From Acidimicrobiales bacterium (GTDB lineage: Bacteria > Actinomycetota > Acidimicrobiia > Acidimicrobiales > Aldehydirespiratoraceae), in contig JAWPML010000001.1 in assembly GCA_033344915.1 (NCBI GenBank), positions 3,738,263 through 3,802,262 on the forward strand: a stretch of DNA of 64,000 nt, given 5' to 3'. The first letter of the stretch is position 1. Each line of letters opens with the position of its first letter. The notes beneath the pieces were generated by a model that ran no database searches, was not told where the DNA came from, and saw only the letters and a list, made by a program, of their open reading frames with translations. A program made the translations under genes and the position numbers. Below are positions 51,477 to 59,698 of the stretch, piece by piece.

Positions 51477-52100
51477 TCAGAGCAGGGCCAGCATCGCCTC
51501 GCGCGTCCACCCGGCGGCGAGGGCGCGATCGTGACGGAGGTGGTCGACGATGGTGTCGCGATCGCCGTCGTGGACCGCGACGAGGCCGCGCAGGATCGTG
51601 CCGAGGTAGGCGGCCGACGGCGGATTCGGCTGGAGGGGGACGTGGGGTTCGGGCGACGTGAATGTCACGACAGGCGTACCGTCGATCGGCTCGAGCACGA
51701 GGAGCCCGTCGTAGAAGCCGTTTCCGATCGGGTGCACGACACCGATCTCGCACTCGTGGAGGGGCGTCGCCACCGTGTCACGGCGGCTCTCCTGGGCGGC
51801 GACGTCGTCGAACTGGCCCTTGGTGATCAGGTACCGGGTGCCGGGGGCGCGCCCGCCCGGTTCGTGACTGAGGTATGCGACTCCGCCACCTCCCCATTTC
51901 GCGGCGTTGCCCAGGAAGCGCACGTCCGAATCGAACCAGATGGGCTCGATCGAGCGGGGTGGTGCCGGATTCCGGGCCCCGCGTTCGTCGCGGGTGGCGC
52001 CGGCGGCCCGCCCTCCGGTGAGGTACATGGTGAACCGCTCGGCGGAGCAGTTCGACCCGTACGACGCGTACCAGATGGGGTCGTCGTCGTGGAACGGCAT
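51477..52100 (-). CDS. Gamma-glutamylcyclotransferase-fold protein (AIG2-like)
   Basis: A 207-residue protein. It starts PIWYASYGSNCSAERFTMYL, the opening of GGCT/AIG2-like proteins (YxSYGSN). The rest, including AKWGGGGVAYLSHEPGGRAP and ATPLHECEIGVVHPIGNGFY, fits this larger GGCT-like group of actinobacteria. The catalytic Glu cannot be assigned with certainty. It lies divergent from the coiled-coil gene. Confidence 0.7.
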   Translation of the reverse strand: MPFHDDDPIWYASYGSNCSAERFTMYLTGGRAAGATRDERGARNPAPPRSIEPIWFDSDVRFLGNAAKWGGGGVAYLSHEPGGRAPGTRYLITKGQFDDVAAQESRRDTVATPLHECEIGVVHPIGNGFYDGLLVLEPIDGTPVVTFTSPEPHVPLQPNPPSAAYLGTILRGLVAVHDGDRDTIVDHLRHDRALAAGWTREAMLALL

Positions 52101-52172
52101 GCCTGCCGAGGTTAGTTCGGGCGTCAGGATGCGGATTCAGGACTCAAGACCCACCGTTTCGGGCCGATTGTC

Positions 52173-52186
52173 AGGGCGTACGCCCT
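52173..52186. promoter_or_regulatory. Perfect 14-bp palindrome before the coiled-coil gene
   Basis: AGGGCGTACGCCCT is a perfect palindrome 21 bases before the ATG of the coiled-coil gene, in a 107-base divergent gap. It could be an operator; nothing more can be said. Confidence 0.3.
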
Positions 52187-52207
52187 TCGACCCAGGAACG
52201 AGTTCAG

Positions 52208-53368
52208 ATGACGGACCATCATCCCCACGCGCCGAGTGCGTCCGCCCGGGAACGGGAACTCGAGATCGAGGTCGCTCGACTCCAGGCGGAACTCGACACC
52301 CTGCGCGGGGAGGACCCGTCGACGACCACCTCGCGTTTCCTCGCGATGGCGGCGGCGACGGTCGACCAGGTGGTCGAGGATGCGCGCCGCGAAGCCGACG
52401 AGATCGTCGAGGAGGTCAGCGGCCAGGCCGAGGCCCGCCGCGACGAGGCGACCCGTGTCGCCGCCGAGGCCGAAGCGATGGCCGAACAACTGCTGGCCGA
52501 CGCCGACCGGGCCCAGGAACGCATCGACGCCGCTCGCGACGAAGCCGACGCGATCAAGGCGGCCGCGAGTGTGGAAGCCGAAGCCCTCGTGCGCAGCGAG
52601 CGGGAGAAGGTCGCCGTCGAGGTCGAGGCGCTCGCCGACGTGCGCAACGCGCTCGAGGACGAGCGAGGTGCGCTCGAGAGCTACCACGAGGAGCTGCGCT
52701 CCCGGGTGCAGGAACTCGCGGAGACGATGGTGTCGTTCATGTCCACCGAGCTGCCCACCGGGGCCGCGTCGGCCATCGGGAACCTCGTCACCCCGCAACT
52801 CGAGAGCGTGATCGCCGCCAACCCGGCACCGGCGGACGCGGCAGGCGAACAGGCCGACGTCTCCGCCGAGGAGCCCGTCGCGGCCGAGTCCGAGGACGAC
52901 ACCTGGACCGACATGCTCGAGTCGGCCATCCCGAGCGACGAGGCGTATCCCGACGTCGTAGACATGCCCGCCGACGCCATCGACGAGATCCCCGACGGAC
53001 CGCCCCGGGAATTCGCGGGGCACGAGATCCTCGAGCCCGAAGACGACGTCGACGAGGACGAGCGGCCGACCAGCGCCGGCCTGTTCTCCCGGGCGACCGG
53101 CGACGAGAGCGGTGTGACGAACCCGCCCGCCTCCGCCGATGCCGCCGTGGCGGACGATGCGATTGAGGACGATGAGGATCCGGATCCGGAGGGCGCCGGC
53201 TTGTTCGGCACCCTCGGCGCTCGGCTGGTGGAGCAGACGCCGCCCGACCGACTGTCCGAGGCACTGGCCGCGGACGAGTCCGAGGACGAAGCGTTCCACG
53301 ACTTCCTCGCCGGCGACGACGAGCCGGACCCGAGCCGCGACTGGTTGCTGCGGCCCGAGAAGAGCTGA
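52208..53368 (+). CDS. Coiled-coil protein with acidic C-terminus (DivIVA-related?)
   Basis: A 386-residue protein. Residues 12-180 are an Ala/Glu/Arg coiled coil (ARERELEIEVARLQAELDTL and onward), similar in style to the DivIVA-like protein at 29989, and the rest is disordered and very acidic. No signal peptide or membrane span. It is 5 bases before a GGDEF-EAL gene, so it may organise or localise cyclic-di-GMP signalling, which is inference from proximity. Confidence 0.75.
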   Translation: MTDHHPHAPSASARERELEIEVARLQAELDTLRGEDPSTTTSRFLAMAAATVDQVVEDARREADEIVEEVSGQAEARRDEATRVAAEAEAMAEQLLADADRAQERIDAARDEADAIKAAASVEAEALVRSEREKVAVEVEALADVRNALEDERGALESYHEELRSRVQELAETMVSFMSTELPTGAASAIGNLVTPQLESVIAANPAPADAAGEQADVSAEEPVAAESEDDTWTDMLESAIPSDEAYPDVVDMPADAIDEIPDGPPREFAGHEILEPEDDVDEDERPTSAGLFSRATGDESGVTNPPASADAAVADDAIEDDEDPDPEGAGLFGTLGARLVEQTPPDRLSEALAADESEDEAFHDFLAGDDEPDPSRDWLLRPEKS

Positions 53369-53373
53369 TCCAC

Positions 53374-55950
53374 ATGGTCGGCTCGTCGCTCTCGTTGTCG
53401 CAGTCCGCGACGTCCGAGCTGGACGAGCTGATCGAACAATGGACCCATGACCGCACCGCGGTACGGGATCGCACGCTCGAGCTGATCCGCGTCGCCCACA
53501 TCGTGATGGGTCCGCTGGTGGTGGCCGGACTCTTCGTCGCGGTGCCCGATCGCACACTCGTGATCGCCGGGATCGTCTACCTCGCGGGAATGGCATCCGT
53601 GTTGCTGGTGCTGCCGCGACGTTGGCAGGCGACGGCGCTCGGTGTCTTCGACCTGCTCCTGATCGGGCATGTGAGCGCATCGGATCCGGCCATGTGGACG
53701 GCGTTGCTCGTGCCTGCGGTCGCCGCCATGACGGTCGGTTGGCTGGTCTCGCCCCGCGCGACCTGGGTGTTGTGGGCGGCGTTGTGTGGGGGAATGGGGG
53801 CCGCGGCCTACGTGGCCGGGGTGCCCGGATGGCTGTACACCGTTCTCGTCATGGCCGGTTCGACCGCCGGTCTCAACTTCAACAACCTCAAGATCCTCGG
53901 TGAGGGCCGCGACAGCGTGTTGCGGGTCGCCGACCTCGTCGACTCGCTGCCCGTCATCGTCTGGGAGGCCGACGTCGACACGTTCGACCTCATCCGCGCC
54001 GTGGGCCGGGTCGAGGAGCTTCTCGGCTTCTCGCCGGCCGACTGGCGAGCCATGTCGGTTTCGCGACGCGTGCACCACGCCGACCTCGACGAGTACCGAC
54101 TCGATCCGGCCACGATGAACGAGGCGGAGGTCCGCGAGGTCCGCCTCCGACGCTTCGACGGCACGCTCCTGCGGGTGCGTGAGGTGGTGCGTCAGGTCGA
54201 GGTCGGTGATCGGCGCTACTTCCGTGGTGTGATCCTCGACATCGCCGAGGAGGCGGCCGTGCGCGAGCAGGTCGACCGGCTCGCGGCCGTCGTGGCCAAC
54301 CAGTCCGAACCGTTGCTGGTCGTCTCCGGGCGCGATGCCGTCGACGCCGAGCCCGAGGTGCTCCAGATGAACCCCGCGTTCGCCGCGCTCGCCGGGATCG
54401 ACGCCGACGACGGGCTCGGGCGTCGCCTCGCCGACGTGGCACCGTGGCTCCCGGCGACCGTGCGGGCGGATCTCGACGACCAGTTGCTCTCGGGCCGGGT
54501 CGCCGATCGGGACGACGTCGAGATCGTCACGCCCACCGGCTCGCGCACGTTCGACTACGAGCTGGTTGCGCTGCCGGACGGCGCCGTGGGCGTGCAGTTC
54601 GCCGATGTGACCGACCGCAAGCACGCCACCGAGCTCATCCGCCATCAGGCGTTCCATGATCCGCTCACCGCCCTGCCGAACCGGTCGCTGCTGTTCGACC
54701 GGCTCGCCCATGCGCTGGCCGGTATGCGACGCGATCGCACGACGGTCGGGCTGCTCCTCCTCGATCTCAACCAGTTCAAGGAGATCAACGACACGCTCGG
54801 TCACGGCTTCGGTGACGAACTGCTCACCACGATCGGTGTCCGGCTCTCGGAGATGATGCGGGACGGCGACACGGTCGCCCGACTCGGCGGTGACGAGTTC
54901 GCCATTGTCCTCAACGGTGCGGACGAGGCGGACCTCCAGGAGATCTCGCAGCGGGTCGCCGACGCGATCAAGCAGCCGGTGCGTCTCGACGGGATCGAGC
55001 TCGAGGTCACGGCCTCGATCGGCGGTTCGGTCGCGCCGACCCATGGCCGCGACGCCCACATCCTCCTCCAGCGGGCCGACATCGCGATGTACGACGCCAA
55101 GCGATCCGGTCTGCCCTACCGGCTCTATGTCGCCGACGACGACCGTCACTCGCTCGACCGGCTCACGCTCATGGGCGAGCTGCGTCATCTGCTCGAGGAC
55201 GGTCTGCGGGTCTGGTTCCAGCCCAAGGTCGACCTCCGTACCGGTCGGGTCCAGGAGATGGAGGCACTCGCCCGCTGGCAACACAGCCGCCTCGGCCTCG
55301 TCGGCCCCGGCCAGTTCATCGAGCTCTGTGAAGTGTCGGGGCTGATCTCGGAGCTGACGTTCGCGGTGCTCGAACGCTCGCTGGAGGTCATCGCCGACTG
55401 GCCCGGCCAGCGGGTCGCCGTGAACGTGCCCGTGCGCAATCTCTACGATCGCCATCTCCCGGACGCGGTCGCCGAACGGCTGGCCGCCGCCGGGGTGTCC
55501 TCGGATCGTCTCATCCTCGAGATCACCGAGCGGGAGATCATGGAGGACCATCGGGCCATCGTCGACGTGCTCGAGGCGCTCCACGAGATGGGCGTGCGGA
55601 TCTCGATCGACGACTTCGGGACCGGCTTCTCGTCGCTGACCCACCTCCGCCGTCTGCCGGTGCAGGAGATCAAGATCGACCAGTCGTTCATCTCCGGCAT
55701 GCTCGACCGGGAAAACGACTACATCATCGCCCGGTCGATCATCGATCTCGCTCACAACCTCGGCCACAGCGTGGTGGCGGAAGGTGTTGAGGACACGGCG
55801 ACGCTCGCCCTGCTGCGCAGCCTCGGCTGCGACGTGGCCCAGGGCTTCCTCTTCGCCCGCCCCGGCCCTCCCGAACGCATCCGGCGTCAGATCGAGGCCG
55901 GCCCCGCGTTGGACGACCACGGCACGCTGGTCTGGAATCGCCCGGACTGA
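53374..55950 (+). CDS. Membrane GGDEF-EAL (cyclic-di-GMP) protein with PAS domains
   Basis: An 858-residue protein with about five N-terminal membrane helices (40-160), two PAS-like segments (about 185-300 and 310-410), a GGDEF domain with intact RLGGDEFAIVL near 505, and an EAL domain with EALARW (about 629), DDFGTGFSS and VVAEGVED. All catalytic motifs are present, so both diguanylate cyclase and phosphodiesterase activity are possible. It lies 5 bases after the coiled-coil gene. Confidence 0.95.
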   Translation: MVGSSLSLSQSATSELDELIEQWTHDRTAVRDRTLELIRVAHIVMGPLVVAGLFVAVPDRTLVIAGIVYLAGMASVLLVLPRRWQATALGVFDLLLIGHVSASDPAMWTALLVPAVAAMTVGWLVSPRATWVLWAALCGGMGAAAYVAGVPGWLYTVLVMAGSTAGLNFNNLKILGEGRDSVLRVADLVDSLPVIVWEADVDTFDLIRAVGRVEELLGFSPADWRAMSVSRRVHHADLDEYRLDPATMNEAEVREVRLRRFDGTLLRVREVVRQVEVGDRRYFRGVILDIAEEAAVREQVDRLAAVVANQSEPLLVVSGRDAVDAEPEVLQMNPAFAALAGIDADDGLGRRLADVAPWLPATVRADLDDQLLSGRVADRDDVEIVTPTGSRTFDYELVALPDGAVGVQFADVTDRKHATELIRHQAFHDPLTALPNRSLLFDRLAHALAGMRRDRTTVGLLLLDLNQFKEINDTLGHGFGDELLTTIGVRLSEMMRDGDTVARLGGDEFAIVLNGADEADLQEISQRVADAIKQPVRLDGIELEVTASIGGSVAPTHGRDAHILLQRADIAMYDAKRSGLPYRLYVADDDRHSLDRLTLMGELRHLLEDGLRVWFQPKVDLRTGRVQEMEALARWQHSRLGLVGPGQFIELCEVSGLISELTFAVLERSLEVIADWPGQRVAVNVPVRNLYDRHLPDAVAERLAAAGVSSDRLILEITEREIMEDHRAIVDVLEALHEMGVRISIDDFGTGFSSLTHLRRLPVQEIKIDQSFISGMLDRENDYIIARSIIDLAHNLGHSVVAEGVEDTATLALLRSLGCDVAQGFLFARPGPPERIRRQIEAGPALDDHGTLVWNRPD

Positions 55951-55997
55951 TCGCGGGGGCCGAGCCGGGGAGGCGGCGGTCCTAGACTCGCTCCCTG

Positions 55998-58586
55998 ATG
56001 GGCGCCGTCACCACACCGCGAGCGTCACTCGACGCGGATCGGGTGCGCGGGCTCGACGGACTGCGCGCGATCGCCGCGTTCGCCATCGTCCTGCACCACG
56101 TCGGGTTCCGGGCCGGCGTGACGACCGGCGGTGAGGGCGGACCGAGCATCTGGGGCTTCTATCTGGCTCGGCTCGACATCGGCGTGCCGGTGTTCTTCGC
56201 CCTCTCCGGCTTCCTGCTCTTCCGGCCGATCGTGAGTTCCGTGCTCGACGACGTGCCCCTGCGGCCCGCCCTCGTGCACCTGTGGCGGCGGGCGATGCGG
56301 ATCTATCCGGCCTACTGGGTCGCGCTGTTTCTGATCGTGGGGTTGACCACCGAGGAGTTCAAGGACGTCGTCGGCGCCGTCACCAATTTCCTGCTGATCC
56401 AGATCCACTGGCCGACCCACGCGATCGGGCCGATCCCGCAGGCGTGGAGTCTCGCGACCGAGGTGAGCTTCTACGTGGCACTGCCGTTGATGGCCCGTCT
56501 GCTCCGGCCCTGGCTGCGCGACGGCGACCGGGCCGCTCGCCGCAACGGCCTCTTCCTCTTCGTGTCGCTCTGCTATCTCGTCTCGGTCTTCTTCCGGATC
56601 CTGGTGCTGACCCTCGACACCCGCTGGACACCGGCCCAGGTGCTCTGGCTGCCCGGCACCCTCGACTACTTCGCGATCGGCATGGCCCTCGCCGTCGCCC
56701 GGGTCGGGTTCCGCGACGGTGCCGTGCGGCAGCGACTCGACGGGCTCGCCGGTCGGGCCGGCGTGTGGTGGTTCGCCGCGGCGATCGCCTTCCATCTCGT
56801 GTCGCAGCACCTGGGTCTCGCGGTCGGCACCGCGACGGCGACATGGCCGCGCGAGATGGGACGCCAGTTCTTCTACGGCCTGATCGGGCTCTTCCTGCTC
56901 TTCCCGCTGGTGTTCGGCGGGGATCGCCGTTCGGTCGTGCGGAGCTTCGTGCGGACTCGCACGATGGAGTGGCTCGGGCTGATCTCGTACTCGGTGTACC
57001 TGTGGCACATGGTGTTCGTGGTCCACCCGTGGGAGCCGCTGGCCGACCTCCTCGGGGCCGAGCGGGCGTCGCTGTTCTGGGACTACAACGGCACGAACTA
57101 CTGGGTCTTCCTGACGATGGTGATCATCCCGACGATGGTCGTGTCGATCATCAGCTACTACGCGATCGAGCGGACCGGGCAGCGGCTCCAGTCGTGGGTC
57201 CGCCGGCCGACGGTCGACCCCACGGCGGGGGAGCGCGCCGTGCGACGGTTCCGGGAGGGATGGATCGCGCTGTCGTTCCGTGCCCAACTCGCGTGGATCG
57301 CGGGACTCGGGTTCGTCGGCCGGGCGCTCTACGTCATCGTCGCGAAGCACGACCAGACCCTCGAGACGACCGACATCTTCCCGGGGGACCAGTTCTTCTA
57401 CACGCGCGCCGCCGACGCCCTGGCCCGGGGGGAGGGGTTCGTGTCGCCGTACCACGACCTCGCGATCCGGGCCGGTCTGGCGGAGCCGGGGTCGGTCGCG
57501 CCGCACGCCGCCGACCACCCGCCGCTGACGGCGATCGTCGCCGCGCCCGCCTCGTTCCTGCCGGGTGGTCGCGGCGAGCATCTCTTCGAGCAGCGCTTCA
57601 TCATGTGTGCCGTCGGCGCGGCGGTGATCGTGATGATCGGCCTGCTCGGTCGGGAGATCGCGGGGCGGGGTGTCGGCCTGACGGCGGCCATCATCGCGGC
57701 GCTCTATCCGGGGTTCTGGATCAACGACGGTCTCGTCATGGCGGAGTCGCTCACGGTGCTCATGGTCACCGGCGCGCTGTGGGCGGCCGTTCGCTATCGA
57801 CGGGCGCCGTCGGTACGGATCGCCGTCGAACTCGGCGTGTGGCTCGCGCTCGCCGGCCTGGCGCGCGCCGAGTCGCTGCTGCTCTGCGTGCTCATCGTGG
57901 TGCCCCTGATGTGGGTGGCCCACGCAGCCTGGCGGGAGCGGGTGATCCGCACGGCGGTCTCTGCGCTGGCGGTGGTGGTCGTGCTCGCGCCCTGGGTCGG
58001 ACCGAACCTGGTGCGCTTCGAGGAGCCCGTGTTCCTCTCGCACGGCGACGGCCTCGTGCTCGCCGGTTCCTACAACGACCTCGTCTTCTCCGGTGGCGGG
58101 CTCGGGTCGTGGGCGGTCTCGTTCGCCGACTTCGACCCGTTCGACACGTCGGACCCCAGCGTCGACTCGGCCGAGGCGCGCGACGAAGCGCTCACCTACG
58201 CCCGCGAGCATCTCGGCGAGCTTCCGAAGGTCGTCGCGGCGCGGGTCGGTCGGCTCTGGAGCGTGTACCGGCCGCTGGCGACGGCACAGTTGAACACGCA
58301 GGAGGGCCGCGAGCCGTGGGCGTCGCATCTCGCCATCGGCGCGCTGTACCTCGTCGTGCCGCTGGCCCTGGTCGGCTGGTGGCGTCTGCGGGACCGGTGG
58401 CACCGCTGGCTGCTCGGTGTGATGGTGCTCCACGTGACGCTGATGGGCGCCGCGTTCTACGGCACGCCGCGGTTCCGGGTGCCGGCCGAGATCGCCCTCG
58501 TGGTCGCAGCGGCGATCGGGATCCACTGGCTGGCTAGCCTCGGAGCATGTCGACCACCGCGCACATCGTCTTCTCCGCCGTCCTGA
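55998..58586 (+). CDS. Acyltransferase-3 fused to a GT-C glycosyltransferase
   Basis: An 862-residue membrane protein. Residues 1 to about 400 are an acyltransferase-3 domain (LDGLRAIAAFAIVLHHVGFR, then FYLARLDIGVPVFFALSGFL), an O-acetyl/acyl transferase for cell-surface sugars. From about 425 to the end it is a GT-C/GT39-like domain: AALYPGFWINDGLVMAESL, GLARAESLLL, VLAPWVGPNLVRFEEP and KVVAARVGRLWSVYRP. The same motifs are in the two glycosyltransferases at 60510 and 61901. TAGACT (55983-55988) may be the -10. The C-terminal 13 residues overlap the next gene in another frame. It probably both glycosylates and acylates an envelope polymer. Confidence 0.88.
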   Translation: MGAVTTPRASLDADRVRGLDGLRAIAAFAIVLHHVGFRAGVTTGGEGGPSIWGFYLARLDIGVPVFFALSGFLLFRPIVSSVLDDVPLRPALVHLWRRAMRIYPAYWVALFLIVGLTTEEFKDVVGAVTNFLLIQIHWPTHAIGPIPQAWSLATEVSFYVALPLMARLLRPWLRDGDRAARRNGLFLFVSLCYLVSVFFRILVLTLDTRWTPAQVLWLPGTLDYFAIGMALAVARVGFRDGAVRQRLDGLAGRAGVWWFAAAIAFHLVSQHLGLAVGTATATWPREMGRQFFYGLIGLFLLFPLVFGGDRRSVVRSFVRTRTMEWLGLISYSVYLWHMVFVVHPWEPLADLLGAERASLFWDYNGTNYWVFLTMVIIPTMVVSIISYYAIERTGQRLQSWVRRPTVDPTAGERAVRRFREGWIALSFRAQLAWIAGLGFVGRALYVIVAKHDQTLETTDIFPGDQFFYTRAADALARGEGFVSPYHDLAIRAGLAEPGSVAPHAADHPPLTAIVAAPASFLPGGRGEHLFEQRFIMCAVGAAVIVMIGLLGREIAGRGVGLTAAIIAALYPGFWINDGLVMAESLTVLMVTGALWAAVRYRRAPSVRIAVELGVWLALAGLARAESLLLCVLIVVPLMWVAHAAWRERVIRTAVSALAVVVVLAPWVGPNLVRFEEPVFLSHGDGLVLAGSYNDLVFSGGGLGSWAVSFADFDPFDTSDPSVDSAEARDEALTYAREHLGELPKVVAARVGRLWSVYRPLATAQLNTQEGREPWASHLAIGALYLVVPLALVGWWRLRDRWHRWLLGVMVLHVTLMGAAFYGTPRFRVPAEIALVVAAAIGIHWLASLGACRPPRTSSSPPS

Positions 58587-58897
58587 TCCTGACGGTGCTC
58601 TTCATCTACTCGCTGGTCCGACAGCGGGTGCTCAAGAGCAAATACGCCCTGCTCTGGTCGGTCGTCGCCGTCGCCCTGCTGCCGATCGCGGCCGTGCCGA
58701 GCCTGGTGGAGAACGTGTCGGACCTGCTCGGGATCGAGACGCCGTCCAACACGATCCTGCTCGCCGCCGTGTCGCTGCTCTTCATGACGACCGTGCAGCT
58801 CACCTACGAGCTGTCCCGCATCGAGGCCCGCACCCAGGACCTCGCCGAAGAATTCGCCCTGCTCCGCGCCCGCCTCGATCTCAACGAACCCGCCTGA
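58547..58897 (+). CDS. DUF2304 family membrane protein
   Basis: A 116-residue protein with three hydrophobic helices (4-20, 34-53, 68-86) and a final short coiled coil ARTQDLAEEFALLRARLDLN. DUF2304 proteins sit next to glycosyltransferases of envelope polysaccharide clusters, as here. The start is ATG at 58547, overlapping the fused glycosyltransferase gene by 40 bases. Its TGA begins palindromic element R13a. Confidence 0.85.
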   Translation: MSTTAHIVFSAVLILTVLFIYSLVRQRVLKSKYALLWSVVAVALLPIAAVPSLVENVSDLLGIETPSNTILLAAVSLLFMTTVQLTYELSRIEARTQDLAEEFALLRARLDLNEPA

Positions 58898-58932
58898 GAA
58901 AGTACGCCGGGGTCAGACCCCCGTACTTTCTC
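58896..58932 (-). repeat. TCTGACCCC palindromic element, copy R13a
   Basis: Perfect 11-bp arms GAGAAAGTACG (58896-58906) and CGTACTTTCTC (58922-58932) around CCGGGGTCAGACCCC. It contains the stop of DUF2304 and the stop of the convergent methyltransferase. Confidence 0.9.
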
Positions 58933-59698
58933 CCCCGCCCGAGAAAGTACTGGGGTCTGACCCCCTCATACTTTCTCGCTGGGCGGTGACGATGAGGCCG
59001 TCGGCGGAATAGGGGCGGCCGAGCTTGCCGAGGAGGCGTTCGGTGCCGGCGACGAGGCGCACGGCGGCGATCTCGAGGCGGGAGCGGTCGCCGCGCTCGC
59101 GTACGGACGGCACGTAGGTGGCGACGTCGACCGGGGTCCATCCCTCGCGCTGCATCAGCTGCGTGAGCGTGCGCCACGTGAACATCACGACATGGTCGGG
59201 ATGGTTGACCTCGATGCGACGGGTGATGTTGGCGACGACATTGACGAGCCCGTAGGCGTTCGGTGTCGTGACGATCAGGGTGCCGCCCGGCGCCGTGAGC
59301 GTGGCCATCGCGGCCAGGAACGGTCCGGGTGCGCCGAGGTGCTCGATCACCTCGCCGGCCAGCACCACGTCGGCCGGCTCGAGCGCCAACGCCGCCACCG
59401 CGGCGGCATCGGTGCAGTCGACCAGGTGCGCCTCGTACCCCGCCTCCACCGCGGCGGCGACGCCCGGCCCGTCGAAGTCGAGCCCCACGAGGCTCGTGGC
59501 GACCTCGTCGATGTGACCGTGGAGCCAGCTGCCCGCCCGGCTCTGCTGTTCGCGGAACCCGGCGTCGGCGAACCCGACGTGGATCACCCGCTTCCCCCGG
59601 CACTGCTCGACCAGCCACTCGACCCGGTCGACGATCGCGGTCTTCGGCAGCGGATGGGCCATCTCGTCCTGGCCGTACTCCGGGATCTCGGTGCTCAT
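58913..59698 (-). CDS. Class I SAM-dependent methyltransferase
   Basis: A 261-residue methyltransferase: KRVIHVGFADAGFREQQ is a glycine-rich SAM segment, LVGLDFDGPGVAAAVEAGYE the acidic loop, VVLAGEVIEHLGAPGPFLAA motif II and GTLIVTTPNAYGL the last strand. The conserved part ends near LIVTAQRES; the final 20 residues are encoded by the two palindromes R13a/b, which also supply the TGA. It overlaps the polysaccharide deacetylase gene by 4 bases, so it belongs to the glycan cluster and probably methylates a sugar or lipid carrier. Confidence 0.85.
   Translation of the reverse strand: MSTEIPEYGQDEMAHPLPKTAIVDRVEWLVEQCRGKRVIHVGFADAGFREQQSRAGSWLHGHIDEVATSLVGLDFDGPGVAAAVEAGYEAHLVDCTDAAAVAALALEPADVVLAGEVIEHLGAPGPFLAAMATLTAPGGTLIVTTPNAYGLVNVVANITRRIEVNHPDHVVMFTWRTLTQLMQREGWTPVDVATYVPSVRERGDRSRLEIAAVRLVAGTERLLGKLGRPYSADGLIVTAQRESMRGSDPSTFSGGGESTGV
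58941..58977 (+). repeat. TCTGACCCC palindromic element, copy R13b
   Basis: Inverted copy of R13a separated by 8 bases; arms GAGAAAGTA (58941-58949) and TACTTTCTC (58969-58977). The pair looks like a REPIN, an inverted doublet of REP elements. Confidence 0.88.

Noticed and set aside
52681-55920. A very long open frame on the minus strand opposite the coiled-coil and GGDEF-EAL genes
   Set aside because: It mirrors two strongly supported genes, and its translation is low-complexity Asp/Val/Glu/Arg-rich sequence with no recognisable domain. GC-rich antisense strands commonly stay open.
56025-58526. An 833-residue open frame antisense to the acyltransferase-GT-C fusion
   Set aside because: Its translation is a low-complexity Asp/Arg/His/Pro series without domains, typical of antisense frames in high-GC DNA.
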